Assembly (NCBI RefSeq): GCF_009848495.1
Contig: NZ_WWEP01000036.1
Coordinates: 1 to 64,000, forward strand
Length of the DNA: 64,000 bases
Direction: 5' to 3'
From: Flavobacterium sp. MK4S-17
GTDB lineage: Bacteria; Bacteroidota; Bacteroidia; Flavobacteriales; Flavobacteriaceae
The translations under genes and the position numbers were made by a program. How positions within the stretch are numbered: the first letter of the stretch is position 1; every line of letters begins with the position of its first letter. Below, piece by piece: positions 1 through 6,984 of the stretch. The notes below the pieces were generated by a model, which saw only the letters and a list, made by a program, of their open reading frames with translations, was not told the origin of the DNA and did no database searches.

Positions 1-62
1 TCAGTTGGTAGAGCACAACACTTTTAATGTTGGGGTCCTGGGTTCGAGCCCCAGTCGGGTCA
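1..62 (+). tRNA. tRNA-Lys (TTT), 5' end cut by window
   Basis: The D-loop, an anticodon arm with loop CTTTTAA (anticodon TTT), a T-arm with GTTCGAGCC and the 3' acceptor strand are all visible. About the first 12 nt lie outside the window. No CCA is encoded. Confidence 0.93.
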
Positions 63-63
63 C

Positions 64-98
64 AAAAAGTTAAGCCGCTTATGCACGCTTAACTTTTT
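64..98 (+). terminator. Intrinsic terminator after tRNA-Lys
   Basis: AAAAAGTTAAGC pairs with GCTTAACTTTTT across an 11-nt loop and runs into T7. It separates tRNA-Lys from tRNA-Leu. Confidence 0.75.
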
Positions 99-106
99 TT
101 ATTTGC

Positions 107-189
107 GGCCACGTGGAGGAATTGGTAGACTCGCCATCTTGAGGGGGTGGTGCCCACAAGGCGTAAGGGTTCGACTCCCTTCGTGGTCA
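107..189 (+). tRNA. tRNA-Leu (GAG)
   Basis: The acceptor strands GGCCACG and CGTGGTC pair. The anticodon stem CCATC/GGTGG encloses TTGAGGG, giving anticodon GAG. A long variable arm typical of class II tRNAs follows, then a T-arm with GTTCGACTC. It lies at the left edge of the remnant mobile element, so it is a natural candidate attachment gene. However, I find no duplicate of its 3' end at the right edge. Confidence 0.92.
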
Positions 190-212
190 CATATTTAATA
201 ATAAATAGTATT

Positions 213-255
213 AAAAAACATGAAAAGCTCAGTATTTGAGCTTTTCATGTTTTTT
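213..255 (+). terminator. Strong hairpin terminator after tRNA-Leu
   Basis: A perfect 18-bp stem (AAAAAACATGAAAAGCTC with its complement) around a 7-nt loop ends in a T-run. It probably ends tRNA-Leu transcription. Being A-rich on one side and T-rich on the other, it can act on both strands. Confidence 0.8.
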
Positions 256-445
256 CCGCATAGTATCATCATGCCATTTCATACCGAAAAAGTAACCCCT
301 ATTTTAACCCCTATGTATTTTTTAGCATAAATCTAACCCCTATTGTAACCCCTTTTTTGTAACTCTAAAACTGGCCGCTAATCAAATAATGAAAGTTCGT
401 GACTTGGTCATTAAGGTTGGGCCAAAAAGAAAAAACAGCGGATAG
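256..445. other. Non-coding left edge of the remnant element
   Basis: This stretch between the tRNA-Leu terminator and the integrase fragment has no believable gene. It contains the four TAACCCC repeats annotated separately. Short open frames here have no recognisable product. Confidence 0.5.
293..355. repeat. Paired TAACCCCTAT direct repeats
   Basis: TAACCCCTAT occurs at 293-302, 305-314 and 334-343, with a shortened TAACCCC at 346-352. They form two pairs, each with a 12-nt internal period, 41 nt apart. The position, between a tRNA gene and an integrase remnant, fits arm-type recombinase sites or an attachment core. Neither role can be shown from sequence alone. Confidence 0.6.
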
Positions 446-535
446 GAATCAACTCGTGATATGTTTTTATTTAGTTGTTATACAGCCCTTAGATTTGGGG
501 ATGCAATGCAACTTACAAAAAAGCAAATCATTAGG
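446..535 (+). pseudogene. Tyrosine integrase fragment (catalytic box I)
   Basis: One frame reads about 30 residues, with FLFSCYTALRFGDAMQLTK at 464-520. This matches the box I region of Bacteroidota tyrosine recombinases (usually CYTGLRFSD), and its Arg is the first catalytic residue. There is a TAG directly upstream at 443-445 and no sign of the later HxxR or Tyr boxes. It is therefore an internal fragment joined abruptly to mobC sequence. Confidence 0.6.
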
Positions 536-543
536 GTTTTTAG

Positions 544-1071
544 GATTTTTCGCAATTGATAAGGGACTATGGAGACAAGGAGGCAAAGGTTATCCAAAAT
601 ACTGTAGGTAATATCTTTAGTGGTCAGGTGGTTGGCGAAACGGCAAAAAGCCTTTCGGAACGCTTTGGTAAAGTGTTGCAGAAACGCCAAAGTTTGACCA
701 TTAACCGCAATGATAAATCTACGTCTATCTCTACACAGTTAGACAGCCTTATTCCGGCTTCCAAAATCTCAACATTGACACAGGGTATGTTCGTCGGTTC
801 TGTATCAGATAATTTTGATGAACGCATCGAACAGAAGATTTCCAACGCTGAAATCGTAGTAGATAACGAAAAGGTAGCAGCTCAAACCAAAGCCTATCAG
901 CAGATACCGCAAATCCTATCTTTTGTAAATGATCAGGGCGAGGATAAGATGAAACAGGAAATTGTGGGTAACTACAAACAGATAAAATCAGATATACTGA
1001 ACATTGGCAAAAATGAATTAGAGCGTATCAAAAACGATCCTGATTTACAGCATTTGATACCGCAAGGATAG
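544..1071 (+). pseudogene. mobC: MobC/TraG-type conjugative coupling protein, C-terminal fragment
   Basis: The frame is open from just after a TAG at 541-543 and reads DFSQLIRDYGDKEAK, then NTVGNIFSGQVVGETAKSL and a tail ending in LERIKNDPDLQHL. I recognise this as the C-terminus of the type IV coupling ATPase MobC (TraG/VirD4 family), which feeds relaxase-bound DNA to the conjugation channel in Bacteroidota elements. Walker motifs and the membrane-anchored N-terminal part (several hundred residues) are missing. A trace of the preceding LGF appears in another frame, so a frameshift sits next to the deletion point. The first possible start is TTG at 556, but no product is expected. Confidence 0.8.
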
Positions 1072-1121
1072 TTTTAAATGATAATAGCGTTGATAAGTAT
1101 ATAGATTAACCGAATATTGAA

Positions 1122-1129
1122 TAAATTTG
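1122..1129 (+). promoter_or_regulatory. -7 box (TAAATTTG) of guanine deaminase
   Basis: TAAATTTG fits the Bacteroidota TAnnTTTG box and lies 19 nt before the ATG at 1148. It argues against the TTG at 1127 as start codon. No well-spaced TTG upstream box is seen. Confidence 0.5.
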
Positions 1130-1147
1130 CCATTCAATGATGAAACA

Positions 1148-1654
1148 ATGGAGGAAACGATCGCCCCAGACTACAACCCTAAATTTATGTTGAAAGCAAT
1201 TGAGCTTTCAGAAATTGCATACGAAAGTGGTAAAGGGCTTCCTATTGGTTGCGTGATTGTTAGAAATGGCAAAATTATCGGAGAGGGACATAATGAAATA
1301 TTTGAGCGGGTCAATCCTACATCACACGGCGAAATGGTTGCTATTGAAAGGGCTTGCAGGAACATCAATAATCTTCAATTGTCTGAATGTCAAATGTACA
1401 CTACGCTAGAGCCCTGCCCTATGTGTTTAGGTGCTATTTATTGGGCAAAAATCAATAAAGTGTATTACGCAAATACAAATGCGGATGCTTCTAAAGTTGG
1501 ATTTGATGACACATTTATATTTGATGAATTGCGAAAAAATGCCAACGAACGTAAGATTAATTTCTTATACGTTCCCGATAAAAGTGCAATGACCGTTTTG
1601 GAAGAATGGAAATCCAAAGACTTAACATCTGCCCAGCCTTGGAATGATAAGTAA
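1148..1654 (+). CDS. guaD: Guanine deaminase (CDA-fold nucleoside deaminase)
   Basis: Zinc-dependent deaminase of the cytidine-deaminase fold, converting guanine to xanthine plus ammonia in purine salvage. With the ATG at 1148 it has 168 residues. The zinc-site motif SHGEM (H60, catalytic E62) and PCPMC (C90, C93) are intact. The later stretch ASKVGFDDTFIF resembles Bacillus GuaD rather than tRNA adenosine deaminase. The frame opens at TTG 1127, but that codon overlaps the -7 box, so 1148 is preferred. It stands alone between the MobC fragment and a convergent MocR gene. Guanine specificity is inferred from the tail motif; another nucleobase is possible. Confidence 0.85.
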   Translation: MEETIAPDYNPKFMLKAIELSEIAYESGKGLPIGCVIVRNGKIIGEGHNEIFERVNPTSHGEMVAIERACRNINNLQLSECQMYTTLEPCPMCLGAIYWAKINKVYYANTNADASKVGFDDTFIFDELRKNANERKINFLYVPDKSAMTVLEEWKSKDLTSAQPWNDK

Positions 1655-1686
1655 TCGTAATCAATCTTGATAATCCAATCTGAAGA

Positions 1687-3108
1687 TCATAGCAGTTTTG
1701 CTAATGCCATAATCCCTTCTTCCAAATCCTTTTCAGAAAGCGAGCCATAACCCAATCTAATACCGTTTATACACTCATCAAAGCTATATGTGTCGGGCGT
1801 AATGATTTTAATGCCCTTATTTTCTAGTTTCTTGGAAATCTGTAACCAATCCATTTTCTTATTAGGAACGACCCAAAATGCCAAACCGCCTTCCGGAATG
1901 GTATATGTAGCTTTGTCTTTAAGGTGTTTTTTTAGCAGGTTAGTTGCCAAATATCTTTTGGCTCTATAGTAATTTGTTGCTTTTTTGATATGTCTTTTAA
2001 TTATGCCGTCTTTAATCAGTTGCAAAACAGCCTGTTCCATGATGCTGTCGCCCTGTACATCAATAATTTTTCGTAAACTGCCTACCTTTTCAATCAAAGT
2101 GATGTCGTTGCTTGCCAAATAGCCGATACGTAGAGCAGGTGCAACCACTTTGCTCATTGTTCCAATGTAAACGTAGTTTTTTAGTTCTGTAAAGCTCGAC
2201 AAAGGCAATACCGGGCGATACCCGAAATGAAACTCATTATCGTAATCATCTTCAATAATCGTGAAACCATATTTGTTAGAAAGTTTTATCAGTTCCAGTC
2301 TTCTTTTTAGGCTCAATGTTACTGTAGTTGGATATTGATGATGAGGTGTAACATAAATTGCCTTTATTTTTTTACCGGATTTTAGATAAGTTATCACATC
2401 GTCGATCAGCAATCCGTCCTTGTCCACACTTACAGGTAACAGTTTTGCCCCTGCATATTCAAATGCTTTCCATGCGGGTTTGTATCCCGGGTTCTCTATC
2501 ATCACATAATCCCCTTTGGTAAACAGACATTGAGCGGTCAGATACATGGCCATTTGACTCCCCCGAGTGATACAGATATTTTGATCGTTTACCTGCATCC
2601 CTCTTTGATGATTGAGCATTTGAACAATGGCTTTTCGAAATTCGAAATCACCAAATTCATTGCCATAACCCATCATCTGCCATTTTGCTTTTTGGTTGAA
2701 AATTTGACGGTAAGCCCTTGCCAGTTCCGTAATAGGTGCAATTTTACTGTCTGGATGCCCGTCGTCAAACTGTAAATAATAATGCTTACTCTTTATACTA
2801 TCTGAGCTCGCAGGTATGTGCTGGTTATATTGCACTTCTTTAAAACCGGGTAATGTATCGGCAACAAACGTACCCCGCCTTTCTGTGGAAACCAGCCAGC
2901 CTTCAATCAGCAAGACATTAAGGGCTTCTACAACCGTGTTCCGATTGACTTTTAAAAGTTGGGCAAGATTTCTGCTCCCTGGTAAAGCGTCGCCGGTCTT
3001 TAGCCTACCCGAGTGGATATCTTTTATAAGGGCATCGGCAATTTGCAGATAAATGGCTTTATCTGATTTTTCATCTAACTGTATTTCAAACTTCCAATCT
3101 CGTAACAT
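1687..3108 (-). CDS. MocR/PdxR-family transcription regulator (GntR HTH + aminotransferase fold)
   Basis: Of 473 residues, about 15-85 form a GntR-type winged helix (ALPGSRNLAQLLKVNRNTVV) and about 110-473 a class I aminotransferase fold. The PLP-binding motif GTMSKVVAPALRIGY places the Schiff-base lysine at K320. MocR proteins use PLP, often as an adduct with an amino compound, to control neighbouring genes. It is divergent from the cupin-DapA-thioredoxin unit, with an inverted repeat between them, and so probably regulates that unit and itself. The ligand is unknown. It is full length with no damaged motif. Confidence 0.88.
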   Translation of the reverse strand: MLRDWKFEIQLDEKSDKAIYLQIADALIKDIHSGRLKTGDALPGSRNLAQLLKVNRNTVVEALNVLLIEGWLVSTERRGTFVADTLPGFKEVQYNQHIPASSDSIKSKHYYLQFDDGHPDSKIAPITELARAYRQIFNQKAKWQMMGYGNEFGDFEFRKAIVQMLNHQRGMQVNDQNICITRGSQMAMYLTAQCLFTKGDYVMIENPGYKPAWKAFEYAGAKLLPVSVDKDGLLIDDVITYLKSGKKIKAIYVTPHHQYPTTVTLSLKRRLELIKLSNKYGFTIIEDDYDNEFHFGYRPVLPLSSFTELKNYVYIGTMSKVVAPALRIGYLASNDITLIEKVGSLRKIIDVQGDSIMEQAVLQLIKDGIIKRHIKKATNYYRAKRYLATNLLKKHLKDKATYTIPEGGLAFWVVPNKKMDWLQISKKLENKGIKIITPDTYSFDECINGIRLGYGSLSEKDLEEGIMALAKLL

Positions 3109-3131
3109 CTGGACTATCTGTTTTTATAAAA

Positions 3132-3150
3132 ACTGTATCACTATGACAGT
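3132..3150. promoter_or_regulatory. Candidate MocR operator (inverted repeat)
   Basis: ACTGT-N9-ACAGT lies between the divergent MocR gene and the cupin unit, just upstream of the cupin -7 box. An outer GGACT (3113-3117) and AGTCC (3148-3152) extend the symmetry. Confidence 0.45.
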
Positions 3151-3162
3151 CCAAAGATACGA

Positions 3163-3170
3163 TACTTTTG
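3163..3170 (+). promoter_or_regulatory. -7 box (TACTTTTG) of the cupin-DapA unit
   Basis: An exact TAnnTTTG match 13 nt downstream of the inverted repeat. A start at 3181 would leave almost no leader; the ATG at 3208 leaves about 30 nt. Confidence 0.5.
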
Positions 3171-3207
3171 TAGTGCAATAATGCAACAGAACTATAAAAA
3201 ATCAGTT

Positions 3208-3708
3208 ATGTCAAAATTAGAAACAGCAGAAGCCGTAAAGAAATCAATCCACGTTGAGCAAAAGCAATTTAGCTCAAAAGATTTTCATCAGACCTTTGCC
3301 AGGCCAACCTACGTAAAGCCTTCTCACGTTATTCACAAGAACGTTGAAAATGCAGGTGTACACAACCAGTTTTCGGAGGAAAGAAAACACCCGGTGTTCT
3401 TCGTTGACCTGCCGAGTAAAAATGTAAGTATGACCATTGGTGGTTTATTGCCCGGACAAAAAACACACCTGCACCGCCACACCTATGAAACTGTTTTGTA
3501 TGTACTCGAAGGTAAGGGCTGGACAAAAGTAGAAGATGAAATCGTAGAATGGGAAGCGGGTGATGCAGTTTATATTCCGTCCTGGGCATGGCATCAGCAC
3601 CAGAATTTGAGCGACAGCGAACCGGCCAAATACATCGCTTGCGAAAATGCTCCGCAGCTTCAAAACCTTGGCGTAGCGTTACGTGAGGAAGAGGGCAGAG
3701 ATTTTTAA
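3208..3708 (+). CDS. Cupin-domain protein
   Basis: A 166-residue protein with one cupin barrel. GQKTHLHRHTYETVLYVLEG supplies the HxH and Glu metal ligands of cupin motif 1, and GDAVYIPSWAWHQHQN gives motif 2 with its His. It could be a small metal-dependent dioxygenase, isomerase or sugar/amino-acid binding enzyme; the sequence does not decide. An in-frame ATG at 3181 would add nine residues, but the promoter box favours 3208. It is first in a unit with the DapA-like enzyme (21-nt gap) and the thioredoxin-like protein, and is probably controlled by the divergent MocR regulator. Confidence 0.8.
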   Translation: MSKLETAEAVKKSIHVEQKQFSSKDFHQTFARPTYVKPSHVIHKNVENAGVHNQFSEERKHPVFFVDLPSKNVSMTIGGLLPGQKTHLHRHTYETVLYVLEGKGWTKVEDEIVEWEAGDAVYIPSWAWHQHQNLSDSEPAKYIACENAPQLQNLGVALREEEGRDF

Positions 3709-3729
3709 CCTTTAAAATAAGATTACAAA

Positions 3730-4629
3730 ATGAATAACGTACCATTTAAAGGTGTGATTGCCTATCCGATTACACCCTTTGACGACAATGAGCAGATAGA
3801 TATTCCCTTATTCAAAAAACAAGTGGAACGATTGGTCGCCACCGGTGCCCACGGTATTGCCCCGCTTGGAAGTACAGGTGTAATGCCTTACCTGAATGAT
3901 ACCGAAAAAGAGGCCATCACCGAGGCAACGATGCAACAGGTGGCAGGAAGAGTACCGACATTGGTAGGCGTTTCAAACCTTACAACCGAGCGAACCGTTT
4001 ATCACGCAAAATTTGCTGAAAAAGCAGGTGCTACAGCCGTAATGATCATCCCGATGAGTTATTGGAAACTAACCGATGATGAAATTGTGAAACACTATGA
4101 TACAGTAGCCTCCAAAATTGCTATTCCTATTATGGCTTACAACAATCCGGCTACAGGTGGTGTGGATATGTCACCTGCATTGATGAAGCGTTTACTGGAA
4201 ATCCCGAACGTAACGATGATAAAGGAAAGTACAGGCGATATCCAGCGAATGCACTACCTGAGAAAGGAATTGGGCGAAGAGGTCGCATTTTTCAACGGCT
4301 CCAATCCGCTGGCATTAGCCGCATTTTCTGCCGGAGCAAGAGGCTGGTGTACAGCTGCTCCCAATCTGATACCCGAGCTGAATTTGGCACTCTATGATGC
4401 CATACAGGAAAATGATCTGAAGAAAGCGAGAACCGTATTCTACAAACAAGTTGATCTGTTGAAATTCATTGTAGCCAAAGGGTTGCCACGTTCCATTAAA
4501 GCAGGTCTGGATTTGTTGGGTGTAGGCGGTGGAGACTTTAAAAGTCCCATTCAACCACTTAATCAAAATGAAATAGCGGAATTGGATCGCATCCTTTCCA
4601 CCATAGAAAACGAAGTTTATCAAAGTTAA
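3730..4629 (+). CDS. DapA-family aldolase/lyase (dihydrodipicolinate synthase-like)
   Basis: A 299-residue TIM-barrel protein of the DapA/NanA family. K165 in VTMIKESTGD is the Schiff-base lysine, Y137 in MAYNNP is the conserved tyrosine, and GSTGV (47-51) stands at the family's GTTGE substrate loop, with Val for Glu. Members cleave or build bonds next to a keto group, using pyruvate or related keto acids. The altered loop and the cupin neighbour point to a catabolic aldolase or dehydratase rather than lysine synthesis. It follows the cupin by 21 nt and precedes the thioredoxin-like gene by 20 nt, so the three are probably co-transcribed. Confidence 0.85.
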   Translation: MNNVPFKGVIAYPITPFDDNEQIDIPLFKKQVERLVATGAHGIAPLGSTGVMPYLNDTEKEAITEATMQQVAGRVPTLVGVSNLTTERTVYHAKFAEKAGATAVMIIPMSYWKLTDDEIVKHYDTVASKIAIPIMAYNNPATGGVDMSPALMKRLLEIPNVTMIKESTGDIQRMHYLRKELGEEVAFFNGSNPLALAAFSAGARGWCTAAPNLIPELNLALYDAIQENDLKKARTVFYKQVDLLKFIVAKGLPRSIKAGLDLLGVGGGDFKSPIQPLNQNEIAELDRILSTIENEVYQS

Positions 4630-4649
4630 ATCGCTAAAAACAAAGCAAA

Positions 4650-4880
4650 ATGACAAAAGCAATTTTTTATCACGCAGGTTGCCCTGTATGTGTAAGTGCA
4701 GAACAGGATATTTTAAGTTTCATTCCAGAGAACCAGGTAGAAGTAATTCATTTGGGAGAAGATAAAGTTAAAGTAAAGGATGCAGAAGTGGCAGGTGTAC
4801 AATCCGTTCCGGCATTGGTACTATCTAACGGAAATGTATTACACATCAACTTTGGAGCTTCTATCGAAGATTTAAAGTAA
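4650..4880 (+). CDS. Small thioredoxin/glutaredoxin-like protein
   Basis: Only 76 residues. CPVC (C11-C14) follows the first strand, as in thioredoxin-fold redox proteins, and SVPAL supplies the cis-proline next to the active site. No signal peptide, so cytoplasmic. It is last in the cupin-DapA unit and might keep a thiol or metal site of those enzymes reduced, which is inference from position only. Confidence 0.75.
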   Translation: MTKAIFYHAGCPVCVSAEQDILSFIPENQVEVIHLGEDKVKVKDAEVAGVQSVPALVLSNGNVLHINFGASIEDLK

Positions 4881-4883
4881 AAA

Positions 4884-4920
4884 AGATTAAGTCTGAAGGA
4901 AAATCTTTCAGGCTAATCTT
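4884..4920 (+). terminator. Imperfect hairpin after the thioredoxin-like gene
   Basis: AGATTA-x-G-x-CTGAA pairs with TTCAG-x-C-TAATCT around a short loop. There is no good T-run after it, so it could be a processing stem rather than a terminator. Confidence 0.35.
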
Positions 4921-4957
4921 GATTCAAGTCAATTAATTTCTTATATACAAATTATAA

Positions 4958-5404
4958 ATGAATTACGAAATCAAAAAAGCCAATCTTGAAGACTTGGACA
5001 CAGCATCGGAGCTGTTCAACCTTTATCGCATTTTTTATCGCCAAGCAGACGATTTAGAAAAATGTAAACAATTTATCAAAGAACGATTAGACAACGACCA
5101 ATCGAATATTTTTGTCGTGTACGCAGACGGCAAAGCGGTGGGGTTTGTCCAGTTGTACAAACTCTATCATTACATTAAATTACAAAAACAGTGGTTGTTG
5201 AGCGATTTGTTTGTGCATCCTGGTTACAGGGGACACGGGCTTTCGGTAGCATTAATAGACAGAGCAAAGCAATGGTGTGATGAAACAGGAGCCTGCGGAT
5301 TGATGCTTGAAACCGAAAAGACAAACGACATCGGTAACAAACTCTATCCTCGCTGCGGTTTTGAGTATGACGGCAACCACAATTATTACTATTGGTGGAA
5401 GTAA
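4958..5404 (+). CDS. GNAT N-acetyltransferase
   Basis: A 148-residue single GNAT domain. The acetyl-CoA loop is HPGYRGHGLSVALI at about residue 86, and the C-terminal strand ends in CGFEYDGNHNYYYWWK. The family transfers acetyl groups from acetyl-CoA to amines; the substrate cannot be read here. It stands alone, with a leader on one side and a hairpin terminator on the other. Confidence 0.85.
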   Translation: MNYEIKKANLEDLDTASELFNLYRIFYRQADDLEKCKQFIKERLDNDQSNIFVVYADGKAVGFVQLYKLYHYIKLQKQWLLSDLFVHPGYRGHGLSVALIDRAKQWCDETGACGLMLETEKTNDIGNKLYPRCGFEYDGNHNYYYWWK

Positions 5405-5407
5405 CGG

Positions 5408-5436
5408 ACAAGGTGGACTAAATTGGTTCGCCTTGT
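5408..5436 (+). terminator. Hairpin after the GNAT gene
   Basis: ACAAGGTGGAC pairs with GTTCGCCTTGT (11 bp with two G-U pairs) around a 7-nt loop, starting 3 nt after the stop codon. An A-rich rather than T-rich tail follows, which weakens the call. Confidence 0.45.
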
Positions 5437-5445
5437 TATAAAAAT

Positions 5446-5516
5446 GGTCAGGTGGTCGAGTGGTTAGACAAGGGTATGCTACACCTTTCAAAGTAGTTCA
5501 AATCCATTCCCGACCT
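5446..5516 (+). tRNA. Degenerate tRNA-like sequence (pseudo-tRNA)
   Basis: A 71-nt cloverleaf can be drawn: acceptor GGTCAGG/CCCGACC with one A-C mismatch, T8-G9, D-arm GTC/GAC with GG in the loop, anticodon stem AGGGT/ACCTT around ATGCTAC, 4-nt variable loop, and T-arm AGTAG/CCATT with loop TTCAAAT and one mismatch. That fold gives anticodon GCT, but without the long variable arm a serine tRNA needs. An alternative reading is a decayed tRNA-Glu: CTAC, CTTTCAA and GTAG resemble the Glu(TTC) anticodon arm, with the T-stem 5' strand deleted. Either way it is unlikely to be a normal tRNA. Confidence 0.45.
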
Positions 5517-5542
5517 CAAATATTCCAAGAACACATCCACAT

Positions 5543-6283
5543 ATGAAAGAAGAAATCTTGCGAAATATGGCAGTTATACAGGAACGGATAAACAAAGCCT
5601 GTATAAACAGCAACAGAAGTCCTGATGAAGTAAAATTGCTATTGGCAACCAAAACCGTATCTGCTGAACGTATAAAGGTTGCATTAAAAGCAGGACAAAC
5701 GCTTATAGCTGAAAACAAAGTTCAGGAATTGAAAGAAAAATACGAAGTCCTAAAAGAAATTCCACATACCAATCATTTCATCGGGCATTTGCAAACCAAT
5801 AAAATCAAAGATATTCTAAAGTACGGTGTCTCCTGCATCCAGTCGCTTGATCGCTTGGAGTTAGCAGAAAAACTGCACCAACGCTTAGGGTTTGAAAGCA
5901 AGACATTAGAAGTTTTGATACAGGTAAATACGTCTTTTGAAGAAAGTAAATTTGGAGTTAGCCCCGATGATGCCATTGAATTGGTTCAGCAGGTTGCCCA
6001 ATTGAACAGACTAAAAATAAAAGGATTAATGACCATTGGTTTATTTAGTGCCGAAACCGAGAAAGTAAGGCTATGTTTTAAATTATTAAAAAGTATTCAA
6101 CAGAAAATTATTGCTTTAAATATTCCCGAAGTAGAAATGAAAGAATTATCTATGGGAATGAGCGGAGATTTGGAAACAGCCATAGAAGAGGGAGCAACGA
6201 TTATAAGAGTAGGTACGGCTATTTTCGGGAAGCGGATTTATCCGGACAGTTATTATTGGAATGAACAAAAATATAAACAATGA
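5543..6283 (+). CDS. YggS/PLPBP-family pyridoxal phosphate-binding protein
   Basis: A 246-residue protein with the alanine-racemase-like barrel of the YggS family. K37 in LLATKTVS is the PLP lysine; HFIGHLQTNK, SFEESKFG, LMTIG and MGMSGDLETAI are the usual conserved blocks, ending in IIRVGTAIFG. Members have no known catalysis; they bind PLP and affect vitamin B6 and amino/keto-acid balance. It overlaps the amidotransferase gene by 4 nt (ATGA). This is probably a second, mobile copy of a gene usually found on the core chromosome, which I cannot check here. Confidence 0.9.
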   Translation: MKEEILRNMAVIQERINKACINSNRSPDEVKLLLATKTVSAERIKVALKAGQTLIAENKVQELKEKYEVLKEIPHTNHFIGHLQTNKIKDILKYGVSCIQSLDRLELAEKLHQRLGFESKTLEVLIQVNTSFEESKFGVSPDDAIELVQQVAQLNRLKIKGLMTIGLFSAETEKVRLCFKLLKSIQQKIIALNIPEVEMKELSMGMSGDLETAIEEGATIIRVGTAIFGKRIYPDSYYWNEQKYKQ

Positions 6284-6984
6284 ATGTACATTATTTTCAA
6301 CACGTACCATTTGAAGGCTTAGGATATATTGAAACTTGGTTAAAAGAGCATCGTTATAACATTTCAGCTACAAAATTTTTTGAAGCAGATTTTCTATTGC
6401 CTGAGATTTCAGAGATAGATGCATTGATTGTAATGGGTGGTCCGATGAGCGTGTATGATGAAATACTATTTCCTTGGTTGAGACACGAAAAAGCATTTAT
6501 AAAATTGTGTATCCAATCAGGTAAAAAGGTCTTAGGAATTTGTTTAGGTGCTCAATTGATTGCTGAGTGTTTGGAAGCAAAAGTGGTTTTGGCAAAAAAC
6601 AAAGAAATCGGTTGGTTTCCTGTTATTCCTACGGAAGAATGTAAGAAAATTGCTTGGCTCTATAGACTGTTCAAATATAATCCTGTCGTATTCCATTGGC
6701 ACGGAGACCAATTTGAAATTCCTCAAAACAGCTGTTTAAATTTACTGTATTCAGAGGCAAATGTTAACCAAGCATTTTACTACAATCAAAATATTATCGG
6801 TTTACAATTTCATTTGGAAGTAACCGTAGAAAACTTGATACTAATGATTGAAAACGGGAAAGAAGAACTTTTTCATAACTCTCCTTATATACAAAGTAAA
6901 AATGAATTATTGACCAACAACAATCATATTCTCCAATGTAATGGATTGATGGACAAAATTCTTTCAAATTGGCTAATAGCTTAA
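6280..6984 (+). CDS. Class I glutamine amidotransferase-like protein
   Basis: A 234-residue GATase1 domain with the full triad: C88 in GICLGAQL, H178 and E180 in QFHLEVT. VMGGPMSVYDE near residue 51 fits the GuaA/YfeJ-like stand-alone group. Such proteins release ammonia from glutamine or hydrolyse gamma-glutamyl bonds. Its start overlaps the yggS stop, implying translational coupling. Its stop overlaps that of the convergent MocR gene, with no room for a terminator. Confidence 0.85.
   Translation: MNVHYFQHVPFEGLGYIETWLKEHRYNISATKFFEADFLLPEISEIDALIVMGGPMSVYDEILFPWLRHEKAFIKLCIQSGKKVLGICLGAQLIAECLEAKVVLAKNKEIGWFPVIPTEECKKIAWLYRLFKYNPVVFHWHGDQFEIPQNSCLNLLYSEANVNQAFYYNQNIIGLQFHLEVTVENLILMIENGKEELFHNSPYIQSKNELLTNNNHILQCNGLMDKILSNWLIA

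Noticed and set aside
107..189. tRNA-Leu as a proven attachment site
   Set aside because: No repeat of its 3' end was found at the right side of the element, and its terminator is intact, so this stays a possibility only.
293..355. Short CRISPR-like or telomere-like array
   Set aside because: Repeats of 10 nt with 2-19 nt between them and no spacers or cas genes nearby.
399..611. Open frame of 70 codons on the plus strand
   Set aside because: It runs across the integrase and mobC scars in the wrong frame for both and has no recognisable content.
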